Assembly (NCBI GenBank): GCA_910580075.1 | Contig: CAJTVR010000008.1 | Location: 20,312 to 84,311 of the forward strand | Reading direction: 5' to 3' | Source: an uncultured Eubacterium sp. | GTDB lineage: Bacteria > Bacillota > Clostridia > Lachnospirales > Lachnospiraceae | Length of the DNA stretch: 64,000 nucleotides | Shown here: piece after piece, positions 1 through 9,411 of the stretch | Numbering within the stretch: position 1 is the first letter of the stretch | Layout of the letters: every line of letters starts with the position of its first letter | Translations under genes and position numbers: made by a program | The notes under the pieces: model-generated | What the model was told of the DNA's origin: nothing | Databases searched by the model: none | The model's input: the letters and a program-made list of their open reading frames with translations, nothing else

Positions 1-374
1 CCCATTTTTATAAATCCTGGATAGGAATTCGCATTTGGGATTCCTATTATATATTCTGTTTCTGTATCCTGCAGCTCCTGGTCTGTAATCAGTCTGGTAA
101 AAATATGTTTTCCACGGTATGCCGGTATCACAGCCGTATCATTGCTTTGGGAAACATCATGAAACAGCTGTGTACCTTGTGTATGTTCCACAAGCTTCAT
201 TTTCATAAATGCATTCATACCGGCAGGATGCCCGTCTTCTATATGTATTCTTACCGGATGTATAAGGCTTAATGGATTATCAAAATGCTTGTGGTAAAAT
301 CTTTCTTCTGTCATTCCATTTCCAAAAACACATTTAAAAATTTCATAGCTTTCTTTTTTCAGTGTCTCTTCCAA
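1..374 (-). CDS. GNAT-family N-acetyltransferase, 3' end outside the window
   Basis: The window begins inside this gene, so only the first 124 codons are visible. A TTG start at 374 is chosen because a good Shine-Dalgarno (GAGGAGG) sits just upstream and an in-frame stop lies at 396-398. The segment VIPAYRGKHIFTRLI has the acetyl-CoA-binding signature of GNAT enzymes, and the following IIGIPNANSYPGFIKM resembles the beta4-alpha4 region of the GNAT_9 type. It follows the deacetylase-like gene by 21 bases at the distal end of the polysaccharide operon, so an acetyl group transfer to a sugar or amino sugar is a reasonable inference. The acceptor cannot be read from the sequence. Confidence 0.7.
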   Translation of the reverse strand, partial: MEETLKKESYEIFKCVFGNGMTEERFYHKHFDNPLSLIHPVRIHIEDGHPAGMNAFMKMKLVEHTQGTQLFHDVSQSNDTAVIPAYRGKHIFTRLITDQELQDTETEYIIGIPNANSYPGFIKM

Positions 375-395
375 ATCACCGCCTCCTCTTATCCA

Positions 396-1166
396 TTATC
401 TTTTCCATTTCCTGGCCCTTCGAATAAAATAAACCGCATACTCAATCATTCTTCCAATGATTCCCTGCCCGCATTGATTACCTGAATTCTTTTTCTCATA
501 TATCCACCTTGTTACAAAATCCTGTGCATTGACAAATTCATGTGCATGTTTCTTTAAAAATGTTTCCAGCATACAAAAATCACTGTCAGTCATATTATTA
601 GGATGAAAGATAAATGTCTGCACTCCTCTTCCTGTAATTTTATGAGGGGTATCAAAAATAGCTGGGAGAAAGATCACATGTTGTTTCACATACGGACGTA
701 ATGCATATCCATCTGACACAAACAAAAATCTAGGCCTGAGCCTGTTTAATGCGCGTACCGTATTTTTGTCGAATGTATGACAGGGTGCAAAAAAACAAAC
801 CGGAATAATTCCCTTAGATTTCATGATTTCATATCCTTTTAAAATCATTTTAAACTGAATATCTTCTGGCTTTCCAGCCATTTCTGTCGCTGTTTCCACT
901 GCCATCTGAAATCTGCTGCCGGTATGAGTGTGCAGTGTATGGTGAAGCCCGTGCTGTGCAATTGTCCAGTGTTTTTCCTGCCAGATTCTGCATTTTTCCC
1001 AAAAACGGCTGTCTGTATCTTCCGTAAAAGTCTTATCCCGGTTATCCGGTATAATTCCGGCAACTGGCTGTATTTTGTATTGATCTAACAGCTCTTCCAT
1101 TCTGTGCCATTTCATTTGATTCATTTGCGGACAGGCATCGTCCAGCCGAAGTATAAAATATGCCAT
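396..1166 (-). CDS. Polysaccharide deacetylase-like (NodB/CE4-fold) protein
   Basis: 256 aa, no signal peptide. The N-terminus carries an Asp-Asp pair (D9, D10, in FILRLDDACP), like the first motif of NodB-type metal-dependent deacetylases. Residues 72-79 (HGLHHTLH) resemble the H-x-x-x-H metal motif, and CFFAPCHTFD near residue 125 matches the third motif. Family knowledge: such proteins remove N- or O-acetyl groups from sugars or are inactive relatives. It sits between the sugar formyltransferase and the GNAT gene in the EPS operon, so a role in tailoring a cytoplasmic sugar precursor is plausible. The exact substrate is unknown, and the motif spacing is not classical CE4, so it may belong to a divergent subgroup. 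Confidence 0.6.
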   Translation of the reverse strand: MAYFILRLDDACPQMNQMKWHRMEELLDQYKIQPVAGIIPDNRDKTFTEDTDSRFWEKCRIWQEKHWTIAQHGLHHTLHTHTGSRFQMAVETATEMAGKPEDIQFKMILKGYEIMKSKGIIPVCFFAPCHTFDKNTVRALNRLRPRFLFVSDGYALRPYVKQHVIFLPAIFDTPHKITGRGVQTFIFHPNNMTDSDFCMLETFLKKHAHEFVNAQDFVTRWIYEKKNSGNQCGQGIIGRMIEYAVYFIRRARKWKR

Positions 1167-1210
1167 ATGTACTCCATTTCTTTTCTGGTGTCAGACAAAG
1201 GAACCTTCAT

Positions 1211-2038
1211 TCATAAAAAATCAACCAAAATATCATAATCAGCCGTACTAATTCTTGCCCTTCTTTCATCTTCCCACAGCATAACTCCCGCTTTTTGCTC
1301 AGACCGGCAGTCTGTAATCTTCCAGGCAGTTACTTCTCTGCCCATAATCCTTGGAAGCTGGTATTCCCGAAACGAATATGCTCTCAGCTGATTTTGAATC
1401 TGATACGCTGTACCATTTAAATCTATTACTAAATTGTTATAATCAAGAACTTTTTTTGAAAAATAAGATGCTCCTTTTACCGGCTGATGATACGATTCAT
1501 AGCTTCCAGCCAGTAATGCTGCTGCGTTTTTTATAATAAGTATTTTTCCTTCTTCCATGCACTTTAGATACAAATCTCTGCTAGTCATATCATCACTCAA
1601 TTCAAATGATGACTGTGCAATAATCTTACCCGTATCAATTCCTGCATCTATTTCATGTAATGTAACACCTGCTTTTTCTTCTCCATATAAAATAGGCATA
1701 ACTGACGTATACATTCCCCTATATGCAGGAAGAAGCGAAAAATGAATGTTATACAGCTTCCCGTCTTTAAACATTTTGGGATTTAATATTCTGTCAAATT
1801 CGGCTGATATAAACACAAGATTCTCAATTTCATATAATTCTTCCATATTCTTTTCTATAAGTCCGTATTTTTTTATATGTGCACGGTACGAACGCTGCCA
1901 TCCATCTATTCCCATATCTGTTCTGTTGCAGCATGCCGCAAAATTACTATCATGCATATAATTATGAATCATATAATCCATTACATCACATGCGATATTA
2001 TTTTTTCCTGCCACACATATTGTTCTCTTAGCAGACAT
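1211..2038 (-). CDS. Sugar N-formyltransferase (N10-formyl-THF dependent)
   Basis: 275 aa, related to the catalytic domain of methionyl-tRNA formyltransferase. The Asn-His-Asp catalytic set is visible: N97 and H99 in YNIHFSLLPAYRG and D135 in DAGIDTGKII. It lies downstream of a 3,4-ketoisomerase and a DegT-type aminotransferase. That is the gene set which, in characterised Gram-negative pathways (QdtA-QdtB-QdtF), makes dTDP-3-formamido-3,6-dideoxyglucose. The inferred reaction is therefore transfer of a formyl group to the 3-amino group of a dTDP-3-amino-3,6-dideoxyhexose in the cytoplasm. A Qui4N-type substrate (VioF-like) is the main alternative and is less likely given the ketoisomerase. 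Confidence 0.75.
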   Translation of the reverse strand: MSAKRTICVAGKNNIACDVMDYMIHNYMHDSNFAACCNRTDMGIDGWQRSYRAHIKKYGLIEKNMEELYEIENLVFISAEFDRILNPKMFKDGKLYNIHFSLLPAYRGMYTSVMPILYGEEKAGVTLHEIDAGIDTGKIIAQSSFELSDDMTSRDLYLKCMEEGKILIIKNAAALLAGSYESYHQPVKGASYFSKKVLDYNNLVIDLNGTAYQIQNQLRAYSFREYQLPRIMGREVTAWKITDCRSEQKAGVMLWEDERRARISTADYDILVDFL

Positions 2039-2087
2039 ATCTCATTTCCCTTCCTGCTGACACTTCTCATTATTGAAAGTTATACAC

Positions 2088-3185
2088 TTATTTAAAATGA
2101 TTAACTGCTTCTATTACATATTGCACTTCTTTCTTTTTCATTCCATAATAAACCGGAAGGCTCAGTTCTGTCTGGCTGATTTTTTCTGCTACCGGCAAAT
2201 CCCCTTCTTTGATTCCTAAGTCTTTATAGCACTCCTGCAAATGTATAGGAATAGGATAATGCTTATTTGTCATAATTCCCTTTTTTAACAGATAATGTTC
2301 CAGTTCATCCCGCCTTTTGCTTTTAACTGCAAAAATATGCCATACAGGATCTGCATCAGAAATAACTGACGGTAGAATTATTTCTGGATTTGTAATACCT
2401 TCCAGATACATCTTTGCTATTTTTTTTCGCTTCCTATTCATTTTGTCTAAATAGGGAAGTTTTACATTTAAAAAAGCCGCCTGAAATTCGTCCAGTCTGG
2501 AATTGTATCCTTTGTAAATATGATGGTATTTATAATCGCATCCATAATTTCCTAAACTCTTAATTTTCTCAGCCATTTTACGATTATTTGTCACTACTGC
2601 ACCCGCATCACCCAGTGCACCCAGATTTTTCCCTGGATAAAAACTAAATGCAGCAGCATCGCCAAACGTACCTGCTTTCCTGCCTTTGTAAGATGCCCCA
2701 TGAGCCTGTGCACAATCCTCAATAATATACAGATTATGTTTACGGGCAATATTCATAAGGACATCCATTTCACACATCTGTCCGTAAAGATGCACCAGAA
2801 TCACTGCTTTTGTTTTTTCTGTAATCAATGGTTCAAATTTTTTTACATCAATATTAAATGTATGAATATCCGGCTCTGCCAGCACAGGTACTGCGCCCGA
2901 ATATGTAACAGCCAGCGCCGTTGCGATAAAAGTATTGGCCGGAACAATAACCTCATCCCCTTCTTTTATGCCAGCTGCTTTTAAAGCCAGCATCAGTGCA
3001 TCTAGTCCGCTTCCGGTTCCTATACAGTACTCTGCTCCAAGATATGCTGCAAATTTTTTCTCAAATTTCCGGTCTTCCGCTCCTCGTATATACCAGCTGC
3101 GATGAAGCACCCGCTCAAATGCTTCTTTTAACTCTCTGTTTAGTTCTCTTTCCATAGGAAGAAAACTTACAAATGGTACATTCAT
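2088..3185 (-). CDS. DegT/DnrJ/EryC1-family dTDP-sugar aminotransferase
   Basis: 365 aa PLP enzyme of the sugar aminotransferase family. Lys186 in [15 protein letters not shown] is the expected Schiff-base lysine, D157 in [12 protein letters not shown] is the pyridine-nitrogen aspartate, and GTGSGLDAL near residue 56 binds phosphate. Length is normal for the family. It starts 7 bases after the ketoisomerase gene, so the two are probably translated from one message. The inferred role is to aminate a dTDP-3-keto-6-deoxyhexose to the 3-amino-3,6-dideoxy sugar (FdtB/QdtB type). Gluco- versus galacto-configuration of the product is set by the ketoisomerase and cannot be told from sequence here. 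Confidence 0.85.
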   Translation of the reverse strand: MNVPFVSFLPMERELNRELKEAFERVLHRSWYIRGAEDRKFEKKFAAYLGAEYCIGTGSGLDALMLALKAAGIKEGDEVIVPANTFIATALAVTYSGAVPVLAEPDIHTFNIDVKKFEPLITEKTKAVILVHLYGQMCEMDVLMNIARKHNLYIIEDCAQAHGASYKGRKAGTFGDAAAFSFYPGKNLGALGDAGAVVTNNRKMAEKIKSLGNYGCDYKYHHIYKGYNSRLDEFQAAFLNVKLPYLDKMNRKRKKIAKMYLEGITNPEIILPSVISDADPVWHIFAVKSKRRDELEHYLLKKGIMTNKHYPIPIHLQECYKDLGIKEGDLPVAEKISQTELSLPVYYGMKKKEVQYVIEAVNHFK

Positions 3186-3192
3186 GTATATT

Positions 3193-3609
3193 CTATTCCC
3201 TTCCTTGCAAATCTTTTTTTACAAAATCAAGAAATTCATCGTAATTTCGTATATAATCTGATTCATCATATAATTCAGAGGCCAGCACAAGCAGCACAGC
3301 ATCTTTAGAGAAATCATACATTTCACGCCACATGCTGTTTGGAACATATAGTCCCTCATACGGTTTTTCAAGAGGTATCACTTTTGTATCTGTTCCGTTA
3401 TCCAGCTTGATCTTACAGTTTCCATGAATGCAGACCAGAATCTGTTCCAATGATTTATGTGCATGATATCCTCTGACAACGCCCTCAGCTGTTTCATACA
3501 TGTAATAAACTCTTTTTATCGTAAACGGAATATCTTTGAATTCTTCCAATGCCACTAACTGTCCCCTGTCGTCTCCATGAGGCTGAAACATATATTTTAC
3601 AACCTGCAC
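3193..3609 (-). CDS. dTDP-4-keto-6-deoxyhexose 3,4-ketoisomerase (FdtA/QdtA family)
   Basis: 138 aa from a GTG start at 3609, preferred over the upstream ATG at 3636 because GAGGTG lies five bases before it and because it brings the protein to the family's usual length. This numbering also puts the cupin motif GYHAHK so that its histidines are H49 and H51, the positions of the catalytic pair in studied FdtA/QdtA enzymes. The enzyme moves the keto group of dTDP-4-keto-6-deoxyglucose from C4 to C3, the first committed step before amination by the next gene. The rmlA/rmlB genes that supply the substrate are not in the window. Confidence 0.85.
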   Translation of the reverse strand: MQVVKYMFQPHGDDRGQLVALEEFKDIPFTIKRVYYMYETAEGVVRGYHAHKSLEQILVCIHGNCKIKLDNGTDTKVIPLEKPYEGLYVPNSMWREMYDFSKDAVLLVLASELYDESDYIRNYDEFLDFVKKDLQGRE

Positions 3610-3647
3610 AATAACACCTCTTTCTTTCAAGTACATTCTTTCTATTC

Positions 3648-4643
3648 TTACAGCCTGGACCCGGTTATGAAATATTTCAAGCCATAATAAAAATCATACA
3701 GCATCGCATCCATATATTTGATCCGATCCTTCCACGACGCCCCTTCTCTTTTCTTCGCTGTCCATTGAAGCTGGCGCAGACGCAGTTTTTTTAACAGCCC
3801 GTTGCACAATCCTCCTCTTACTTCATTGGAAATATAAATATGTTCCATAATATCCTGATAGTCACGCAAAAACTCCTGGTTCGCTGTATTGCTGATGCCG
3901 TTTAATTCATACTGCATCATACGGATATGCGCAAAATGAAATTTTTCTCCACGTTTTGCCAGATAAGGCCAGTATGTCATATCTTCAATTAACCGGTAAT
4001 CTTCCAGAAATCCTCCCGTCTCCCTTAAAAGATCCATGCGGTAAAACACAGAAGGCGTTGATATAATACATCTTGATGCCAGAAGTTCATTGCATTTTCT
4101 GCTGTCCAGCTTTTTTAAATAATTAATATCACGGTCAGAAGGTGTAACTGTACAAAGCCTCCCGTTTCTGGCTCTTAGCCTGTAAAACATCGTATTTTTC
4201 ACAACGTCTTTTTTCTGCTTCCCGGCTTGTCTGCCAGTGTTTCTTCTCAGCACATAAGTCTGTCCTGCTAAAATTCTTGCATTCAGCCGTTCTGCTGTTC
4301 TGACACATTTTGCAATCATATCGTCGCTGTAAAACGGATCATCTGTCGTAGCCAGTTTCACATACTTTCCTTTTGCAAGGCGGATTCCGGCATTGACATT
4401 TCTGCTGGTTCCCAGATTCTGCTCAAGATGGCTGATGACCACATTCTCTATATTTTCTTTTTGATGACATTTTATATACTTTCGTATCCGGTCTTCATAT
4501 TTTGCAAAATCAGGAGAACCGTCATCCTGCCAAATCAGTTCCAGCCTGGGATAGGTCTGGTTCAGTATACTGTCAAGCACCTGAAAAATACCTTCAAATT
4601 TTTTGTATGAAATCAATATTACAGACACTAACGGATCTGCCAT
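3648..4643 (-). CDS. GT2-family glycosyltransferase
   Basis: 331 aa. The N-terminus (PLVSVILISYKK) is the first strand of a GT-A fold, QDDGS near residue 40 binds nucleotide, and ATTDDPFYSDD near residue 98 supplies the DxD-like metal site. It should transfer one sugar from a nucleotide donor to the lipid-linked repeat unit on the inner face of the membrane. Twenty bases separate it from the upstream GT2 gene, and 38 bases lie before the ketoisomerase gene. Donor and linkage cannot be predicted. Confidence 0.85.
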   Translation of the reverse strand: MADPLVSVILISYKKFEGIFQVLDSILNQTYPRLELIWQDDGSPDFAKYEDRIRKYIKCHQKENIENVVISHLEQNLGTSRNVNAGIRLAKGKYVKLATTDDPFYSDDMIAKCVRTAERLNARILAGQTYVLRRNTGRQAGKQKKDVVKNTMFYRLRARNGRLCTVTPSDRDINYLKKLDSRKCNELLASRCIISTPSVFYRMDLLRETGGFLEDYRLIEDMTYWPYLAKRGEKFHFAHIRMMQYELNGISNTANQEFLRDYQDIMEHIYISNEVRGGLCNGLLKKLRLRQLQWTAKKREGASWKDRIKYMDAMLYDFYYGLKYFITGSRL

Positions 4644-4662
4644 TTAATCTGCTCCTTTTCCC

Positions 4663-5718
4663 TTAACTGTGTTCCTTCAAATGAAGCCGGCCAGTCATTA
4701 TTTTAGCTGCATGTATCAGGTTCCAGACAGCGTTATATACATAGCTGATTCTGCAGTAAGACCGGTATGAATCTTTGGAAAGCCTGTACAAAAACCCGAA
4801 CATCCCGTCATAAAATCCCTCTCTGCAGACACTTCCAATTTCCTCAAAATTTGTTTTCAGTATATGCACAGCAAATGTTCTTTCCTCTTTTGTGTATTCC
4901 CTGTATTGTCTGTTGTACTGAGCCTGATGTGCCATGAGGGAACGCAGCCACTTTTTCCTGCACATAGCCTGGATGCTCTCATCCATTTGTTCTGACACTG
5001 CATACCGGTACAGGCTGCCGTCTGTCGAAAGTGCTTCATACATACGGGCCCGGTTTTTTTTAGAATTTGTAGTGCTCTGCGGATTCTGTCTGTAATAATA
5101 AATTCCCTTTGTAAATAAAACATCCCTGCAGTTATAAAAAATTTTTCTGCTTGTAAATTCATCCCCGTTAATAAGCCCGGGATCAAATCTGACAGAAAGA
5201 ATCAAAGCCCGTCTTACAGCGATGCAGCCATGAATCGTCCAGTCCAGTGACAGCACAAACGCTCTTTTTCCATTCACAGCCTGTCCTGTAAAGCAGCTGG
5301 CTTTTGCAGTTTCTGTCAGAATTGTGCCATCGTCATTTACGGAATAGGAAACCGGAGATATTGCCGAGGGCAGACGGCCGGCTGCCTTCAGATATTTTTC
5401 TGCCATCTTTTCATACTCTTTGAAACAGTGCCTGTCCAGATAATCATCTGCGTCAAGTATCTGTACATAATCACCGGTCACATATAACAGAGCCGTATTT
5501 CTGGCCGCGGCTGCCGTACCGGAATGTTTTTGATGTACCGCTTTAATCCTCTCATCAGCCTTTGCAAATCCGTCAGCCAGAGCGCCCGTGCGGTCCGAAG
5601 ATCCATCGTCCACAATAATAAGCTCCCAGTTTCCATAGGACTGGTTTCTGACCGAATCTACTGCCTCTTTGATATATTTTTCCGCATTATAAGCGGGCAT
5701 GATAATAGAATATTTCAT
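4663..5718 (-). CDS. GT2-family glycosyltransferase
   Basis: 351 aa. Starts with the classical GT2 sequence KYSIIMPAYNAEKYI, followed by VDDGSSDRTG (nucleotide binding) and ILDADDYLD (DxD metal site). The last hundred residues are basic and amphipathic (SYCRISYVYNAVWNL), as in peripheral EPS transferases. It is one of three consecutive GT2 genes, each adding a different sugar to the repeat unit. It starts 12 bases after the preceding gene's stop. Confidence 0.88.
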   Translation of the reverse strand: MKYSIIMPAYNAEKYIKEAVDSVRNQSYGNWELIIVDDGSSDRTGALADGFAKADERIKAVHQKHSGTAAAARNTALLYVTGDYVQILDADDYLDRHCFKEYEKMAEKYLKAAGRLPSAISPVSYSVNDDGTILTETAKASCFTGQAVNGKRAFVLSLDWTIHGCIAVRRALILSVRFDPGLINGDEFTSRKIFYNCRDVLFTKGIYYYRQNPQSTTNSKKNRARMYEALSTDGSLYRYAVSEQMDESIQAMCRKKWLRSLMAHQAQYNRQYREYTKEERTFAVHILKTNFEEIGSVCREGFYDGMFGFLYRLSKDSYRSYCRISYVYNAVWNLIHAAKIMTGRLHLKEHS

Positions 5719-5730
5719 AAATAGTTTCCT

Positions 5731-6798
5731 CTAAAACAGATTTCGAAGTGAGATATGCAGACAGCTGCTTACAGCCAGTACGAATAAATACAATTTTAAC
5801 TGTATGCATTTAAAATAAATCCATTTTGTCTGTTTATAATCCAGACTGTTTAAATCTGACAAAGCCTGGCTGATATAAGGATGCTTCACCATTTCTTTTA
5901 AAGCATTCCGTTTCAGGTGCAGGCCAAGCGGGCATTCGGGATGATTGAAAGTAATCATAATCTGTGCCAGCAGCTGCTCCAGGCAGAACCGTTCATAGCC
6001 GTATCTGTGACATGCGTCTGCTGTATGGATATACTGTCCCAGCTCCTTCATCCAAGCACATCTTCTGTGCCACTCGCCGCTATGATATTTTTTTGTTATG
6101 GAAGCGGCATGCTGGCGGTAGTAATAACCATACTCTTCCAGCAAAAGCACCTTATCTGCCCTTCCTGTGATCTGATAAATAAAGGGCAGGTCTTCTCCTC
6201 CTGACCTCATATGTTCCGGGAAACGGACATCCGCATGTTTTCTTAAAAACTCTGTTTTAAACAGCTTCGCCCATGCCGTTCCAAACATCGGAAGCTGCAG
6301 GGATTTTGTCAGATAAGTCGGGTCCAGCACCTGGAGCTGCAGGGATTTTATTTCTTTACCTAAAAACAGCTTTTCTTTTGGCCCGATATAGTCTGTATGT
6401 TCTGTTATTCCATTTTGGGCAGCTGAAAAGCTCCATACCGTCATATCCGGAAAACCGGCAAGGCTGCTTTTTACATATGCCTTTTCAAGCATATCTTTTT
6501 CCATCCAGTCATCCCCGTCTACAAAACAGATATATGTTCCTTTTGCTTCTGCAGCTGCCTGGTTTCGAACCGCTGAAAGTCCGCGGTTTTTTCTGTTTTC
6601 AATTACCCGGACACGTTTATCAAAAGCCTGGTAATCTCTTAATAAAGCCAGATTTTCCTCACAGGTATGATCGCTTACCAGCAAAATCTCAATTTCTTTG
6701 AGCGTCTGCGCACAAAGAGAGTCGATGCATTTTTTTAAATATTCATTGCTGATTTGATAAACTGCTACCGCAGCTGTCACTTTTGGTTCATCCGTCAT
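5731..6798 (-). CDS. GT2-family glycosyltransferase
   Basis: 355 aa. The N-terminal GT-A core shows AAVAVYQISNEYL, then LVSDHT in place of the more usual VDDGS, then FVDGDDWM as the DxD motif. The DxD region is intact, so it is probably active. The C-terminus ends in a hydrophobic stretch (LKLYLFVLAVSSCLHI) that may anchor it to the membrane. Five bases separate it from the truncated sulfotransferase gene. Donor unknown. Confidence 0.85.
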   Translation of the reverse strand: MTDEPKVTAAVAVYQISNEYLKKCIDSLCAQTLKEIEILLVSDHTCEENLALLRDYQAFDKRVRVIENRKNRGLSAVRNQAAAEAKGTYICFVDGDDWMEKDMLEKAYVKSSLAGFPDMTVWSFSAAQNGITEHTDYIGPKEKLFLGKEIKSLQLQVLDPTYLTKSLQLPMFGTAWAKLFKTEFLRKHADVRFPEHMRSGGEDLPFIYQITGRADKVLLLEEYGYYYRQHAASITKKYHSGEWHRRCAWMKELGQYIHTADACHRYGYERFCLEQLLAQIMITFNHPECPLGLHLKRNALKEMVKHPYISQALSDLNSLDYKQTKWIYFKCIQLKLYLFVLAVSSCLHISLRNLF

Positions 6799-6803
6799 TT
6801 ATG

Positions 6804-7190
6804 TCACATTGTCCTTTTTATTAATGTTTTTGCAGCTGGTTTTCTCTTATCATATCCTGTAAAATCGTATAAATAACCGGCAAGATGTTTCTCAATATAA
6901 GCAGTCTCCTTTTTTACCGCAGAATTTCCTGCAAACAGCTGCGTATTTTGAATCGAAACTGCCGGATTAAAAAAGGCTTTTTTTCTGACATGCTTATGAA
7001 TGCCTAAAAAGTTTTCAATTTTTCTGACCGTATCTTCGTATTGATAAATCAAATCTTCAAAATGAATCAGAAGTACATTTTTACTGCTGTAATCAGCCCC
7101 GTTTCTGCAGTAGCGGTAATAATCTGCAAAAAGCAGATCGTTAACTGCACTCGCACCGGTTAAACCAATGCCGCAAATTCCAGCTACCAT
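6804..7190 (-). pseudogene. Sulfotransferase-like gene with an internal in-frame deletion
   Basis: 128 aa, open from ATG to stop with a good RBS (GGAGAAAAAT). The first 20 residues (GICGIGLTGASAVNDLL) match the 5'-phosphosulfate-binding P-loop start of the sulfotransferase-like EPS proteins. The next residues jump directly to FADYYRY and LLIHFEDLIYQYEDTVRKIE, which belong near the C-terminus of that fold. The central 150-200 residues that normally bind acceptor and the 3'-phosphate are missing. I infer an internal in-frame deletion and loss of function; the reading frame and RBS survive. A naturally tiny member of the family is the alternative. Confidence 0.6.
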
Positions 7191-7199
7191 ATTTTTCTC

Positions 7200-8360
7200 C
7201 TAATTACTGATACTTTTTTCTTCTATCTTATCTTCCATAAAAAGCGGCAGACACAGATACATCAGTATCATTGGCAAAGTCATCAGACAGTTTTCTGCCA
7301 TGGATATACATGCAAACAAAATACATGACATAACCGGCAGATATTTCCATCTTCCCGCATAGGAAGAAAATGAAAACCGAAATGCACGCAGGCATAAGAG
7401 CACTATAAAAATAAAATAAAAGAATCCATTGAAGAATCCATAGTTCTCCATCAGTCCCAGATAAACATTGTGGGAAGCAAAGTCCGTTTTTGCAGATCCG
7501 TCACTGAACATTTCAACGTGTTTCCACGTTTCCTGCCACAAATACATCCTTCCATTTGTAAAGTCTCCCCGTTCTGTTAATATTTTTGATTTCATAAATA
7601 TTGAAGAATCTAAATATCCAAATGACCAGATCAAATATAACATTCCCAGAATAAAAACAGCGCCCAGCATTACCCATACTAATTTTTTTCGAAACAGACG
7701 GATCTGAATTTTATATTTTTTCTGATCTGCGATCATCAGCATAACAATCTGCATAGCCACTGCTGCAAATGCACTTCTGCAGCTTGATATAAATACAAAA
7801 AACAGACTGGCTGCCACAAATACTGCTGTCCTTCCTGTTTTTCTGCCATATACTGCATCTGCTGTCAGCTTTGAAATATAAAATGTAAACAATGCAGCAG
7901 CAAATATCCCAAATGAATTCGAGGTTGCCATTCCTCCCGCAAAATTGGAAAGTGTCAGCCTCTGCTTTGTAAAGGCATAAATAAGCACCATGAAAGAAAA
8001 GCCTGCAGAAATCCGGCAGATCTTATCATACATTTTTTCATAACTGTCTGCAAAAACAGCAGACCTGATCAGCAGATACATAAAAAACATCGCTGTCCCA
8101 TAAACAAAAGGCCTGATACTGGCATAAAGAAACCCGTCGATGATAAATGTAGAAATAAACAGGCCATATACTCCGTCAATAACAGTGAAATTCCTTTTTG
8201 CCAGCATACAGATTTTTCTGACAGACACCAGCGCTGTGCCTATAAACAAAAAGAACAAAACCCTTTCAGATATCTGCCCGATTACAAGATATGCAAATCC
8301 TGACGCCACAAATAACAACAGTGCCGCTGTATACAAGTATCTGTTACACCGTATTTTCAT
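7200..8360 (-). CDS. Wzy-like polysaccharide polymerase / O-antigen ligase-family membrane protein
   Basis: 386 aa and strongly hydrophobic, with about ten predicted membrane segments. The family signature appears near residue 297 (ASHNVYLGLMENYGFF), the H-N-x-x-L motif of the large outer loop in Wzy/WaaL-type proteins. It would polymerise lipid-linked repeat units at the outer face of the membrane. The start overlaps the end of the upstream GT4 gene by 17 bases. No Wzx flippase is visible, so that function must lie beyond the left edge or elsewhere. Confidence 0.8.
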   Translation of the reverse strand: MKIRCNRYLYTAALLLFVASGFAYLVIGQISERVLFFLFIGTALVSVRKICMLAKRNFTVIDGVYGLFISTFIIDGFLYASIRPFVYGTAMFFMYLLIRSAVFADSYEKMYDKICRISAGFSFMVLIYAFTKQRLTLSNFAGGMATSNSFGIFAAALFTFYISKLTADAVYGRKTGRTAVFVAASLFFVFISSCRSAFAAVAMQIVMLMIADQKKYKIQIRLFRKKLVWVMLGAVFILGMLYLIWSFGYLDSSIFMKSKILTERGDFTNGRMYLWQETWKHVEMFSDGSAKTDFASHNVYLGLMENYGFFNGFFYFIFIVLLCLRAFRFSFSSYAGRWKYLPVMSCILFACISMAENCLMTLPMILMYLCLPLFMEDKIEEKSISN

Positions 8361-9411
8361 ATTTTTTTACTGCTTTCCCGTAAATTCTCTTGATATTTTC
8401 TATATACCGGCTGCGGTTATCCAGCTTTTCTGCACGCAAACGCGCATGTTTAGATTTGTCTGCATAGTAATGTTCATCCGAAATCAGACGGCAGATTTCT
8501 TTTACATATTCATTCCCGTGCAGGCAGATTTTTCCGCATTCTTCGCTGACAATCTCTTTCAGCCCTCCCGCTCCGCTGCATATGACAGGTTTTCCCAAAG
8601 CCATCGCTTCAACTGCCGCCAGACCGAATCCTTCCCATTTCGAAGGCATGCACAGAATTTTAGCATGCTTTAGAATCCGGTATGGATTTTCCAAAAATCC
8701 TGTCATCGTAATTACATCCTCAAGTCCTAAATACCGAATCCGCTCCTGTACCTGGCCGCTTAGTTCCCCGTCTCCAATCATAACCGCTTTTACCTCTGGT
8801 CTTTTTTTATAAACTCTGGCTGTAATTTCTACAAATGCTATCGGATTCTTTGGTTCGGAAAGCCTCCCTAGAAATGCCAGGCTGTAGTCATTTTCCGAAT
8901 CCGGCTTCTGTCTGGATTTTTGAATAATCTGCATCGTGTCTATTGGATTGTGAATGACAGCAGATTTGTGCCTTAAGTATGTTCCAAAAATAAAATCGTC
9001 CATCACACAGTCCGATACCGTCAGGATTTTATAATACCGCATACAGGAAATGCCATAAGCTGCAGAATAAAGCCCAAACCTGCGAAGCCATGGAGCATTA
9101 TTGTGCAGATGACTGATCAGAGGAACTTTCGTTTTCAGCATGGAACAAAAAAGCCCGGCCCGGAAATCGTGCGCATGAATCAGGTCCGGCTGTATCTTAT
9201 TTACAGCCCGGCTAAGCTCTCTGATGCAGATTTTTTTTATTCTATAGTGTGGAATTTTGTGTTTTAACAGGATATCATGTATACTGCCATCTGGTGATAC
9301 ATATACACTGTCAGCCATTTCTCTGGTATGATTTATAATTGTTATGACGACATGTTCCGCACCAGAATAGCTTCCCGATGCCAGTACATGCATCACACGG
9401 ATTTTAGACAT
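8344..9411 (-). CDS. GT4-family glycosyltransferase
   Basis: 355 aa GT-B enzyme. The N-terminal acceptor domain opens with IRVMHVLASGSYSGAEH. The donor domain has FLGRLSEPKNP and the E-x7-E motif in KWEGFGLAAVEAMALGKPV, which contacts the nucleotide sugar. It overlaps the upstream GT4 gene by one base (TGATG), suggesting translational coupling. Retaining chemistry is typical for GT4; the sugar is unknown. Confidence 0.88.
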   Translation of the reverse strand: MSKIRVMHVLASGSYSGAEHVVITIINHTREMADSVYVSPDGSIHDILLKHKIPHYRIKKICIRELSRAVNKIQPDLIHAHDFRAGLFCSMLKTKVPLISHLHNNAPWLRRFGLYSAAYGISCMRYYKILTVSDCVMDDFIFGTYLRHKSAVIHNPIDTMQIIQKSRQKPDSENDYSLAFLGRLSEPKNPIAFVEITARVYKKRPEVKAVMIGDGELSGQVQERIRYLGLEDVITMTGFLENPYRILKHAKILCMPSKWEGFGLAAVEAMALGKPVICSGAGGLKEIVSEECGKICLHGNEYVKEICRLISDEHYYADKSKHARLRAEKLDNRSRYIENIKRIYGKAVKKYENTV

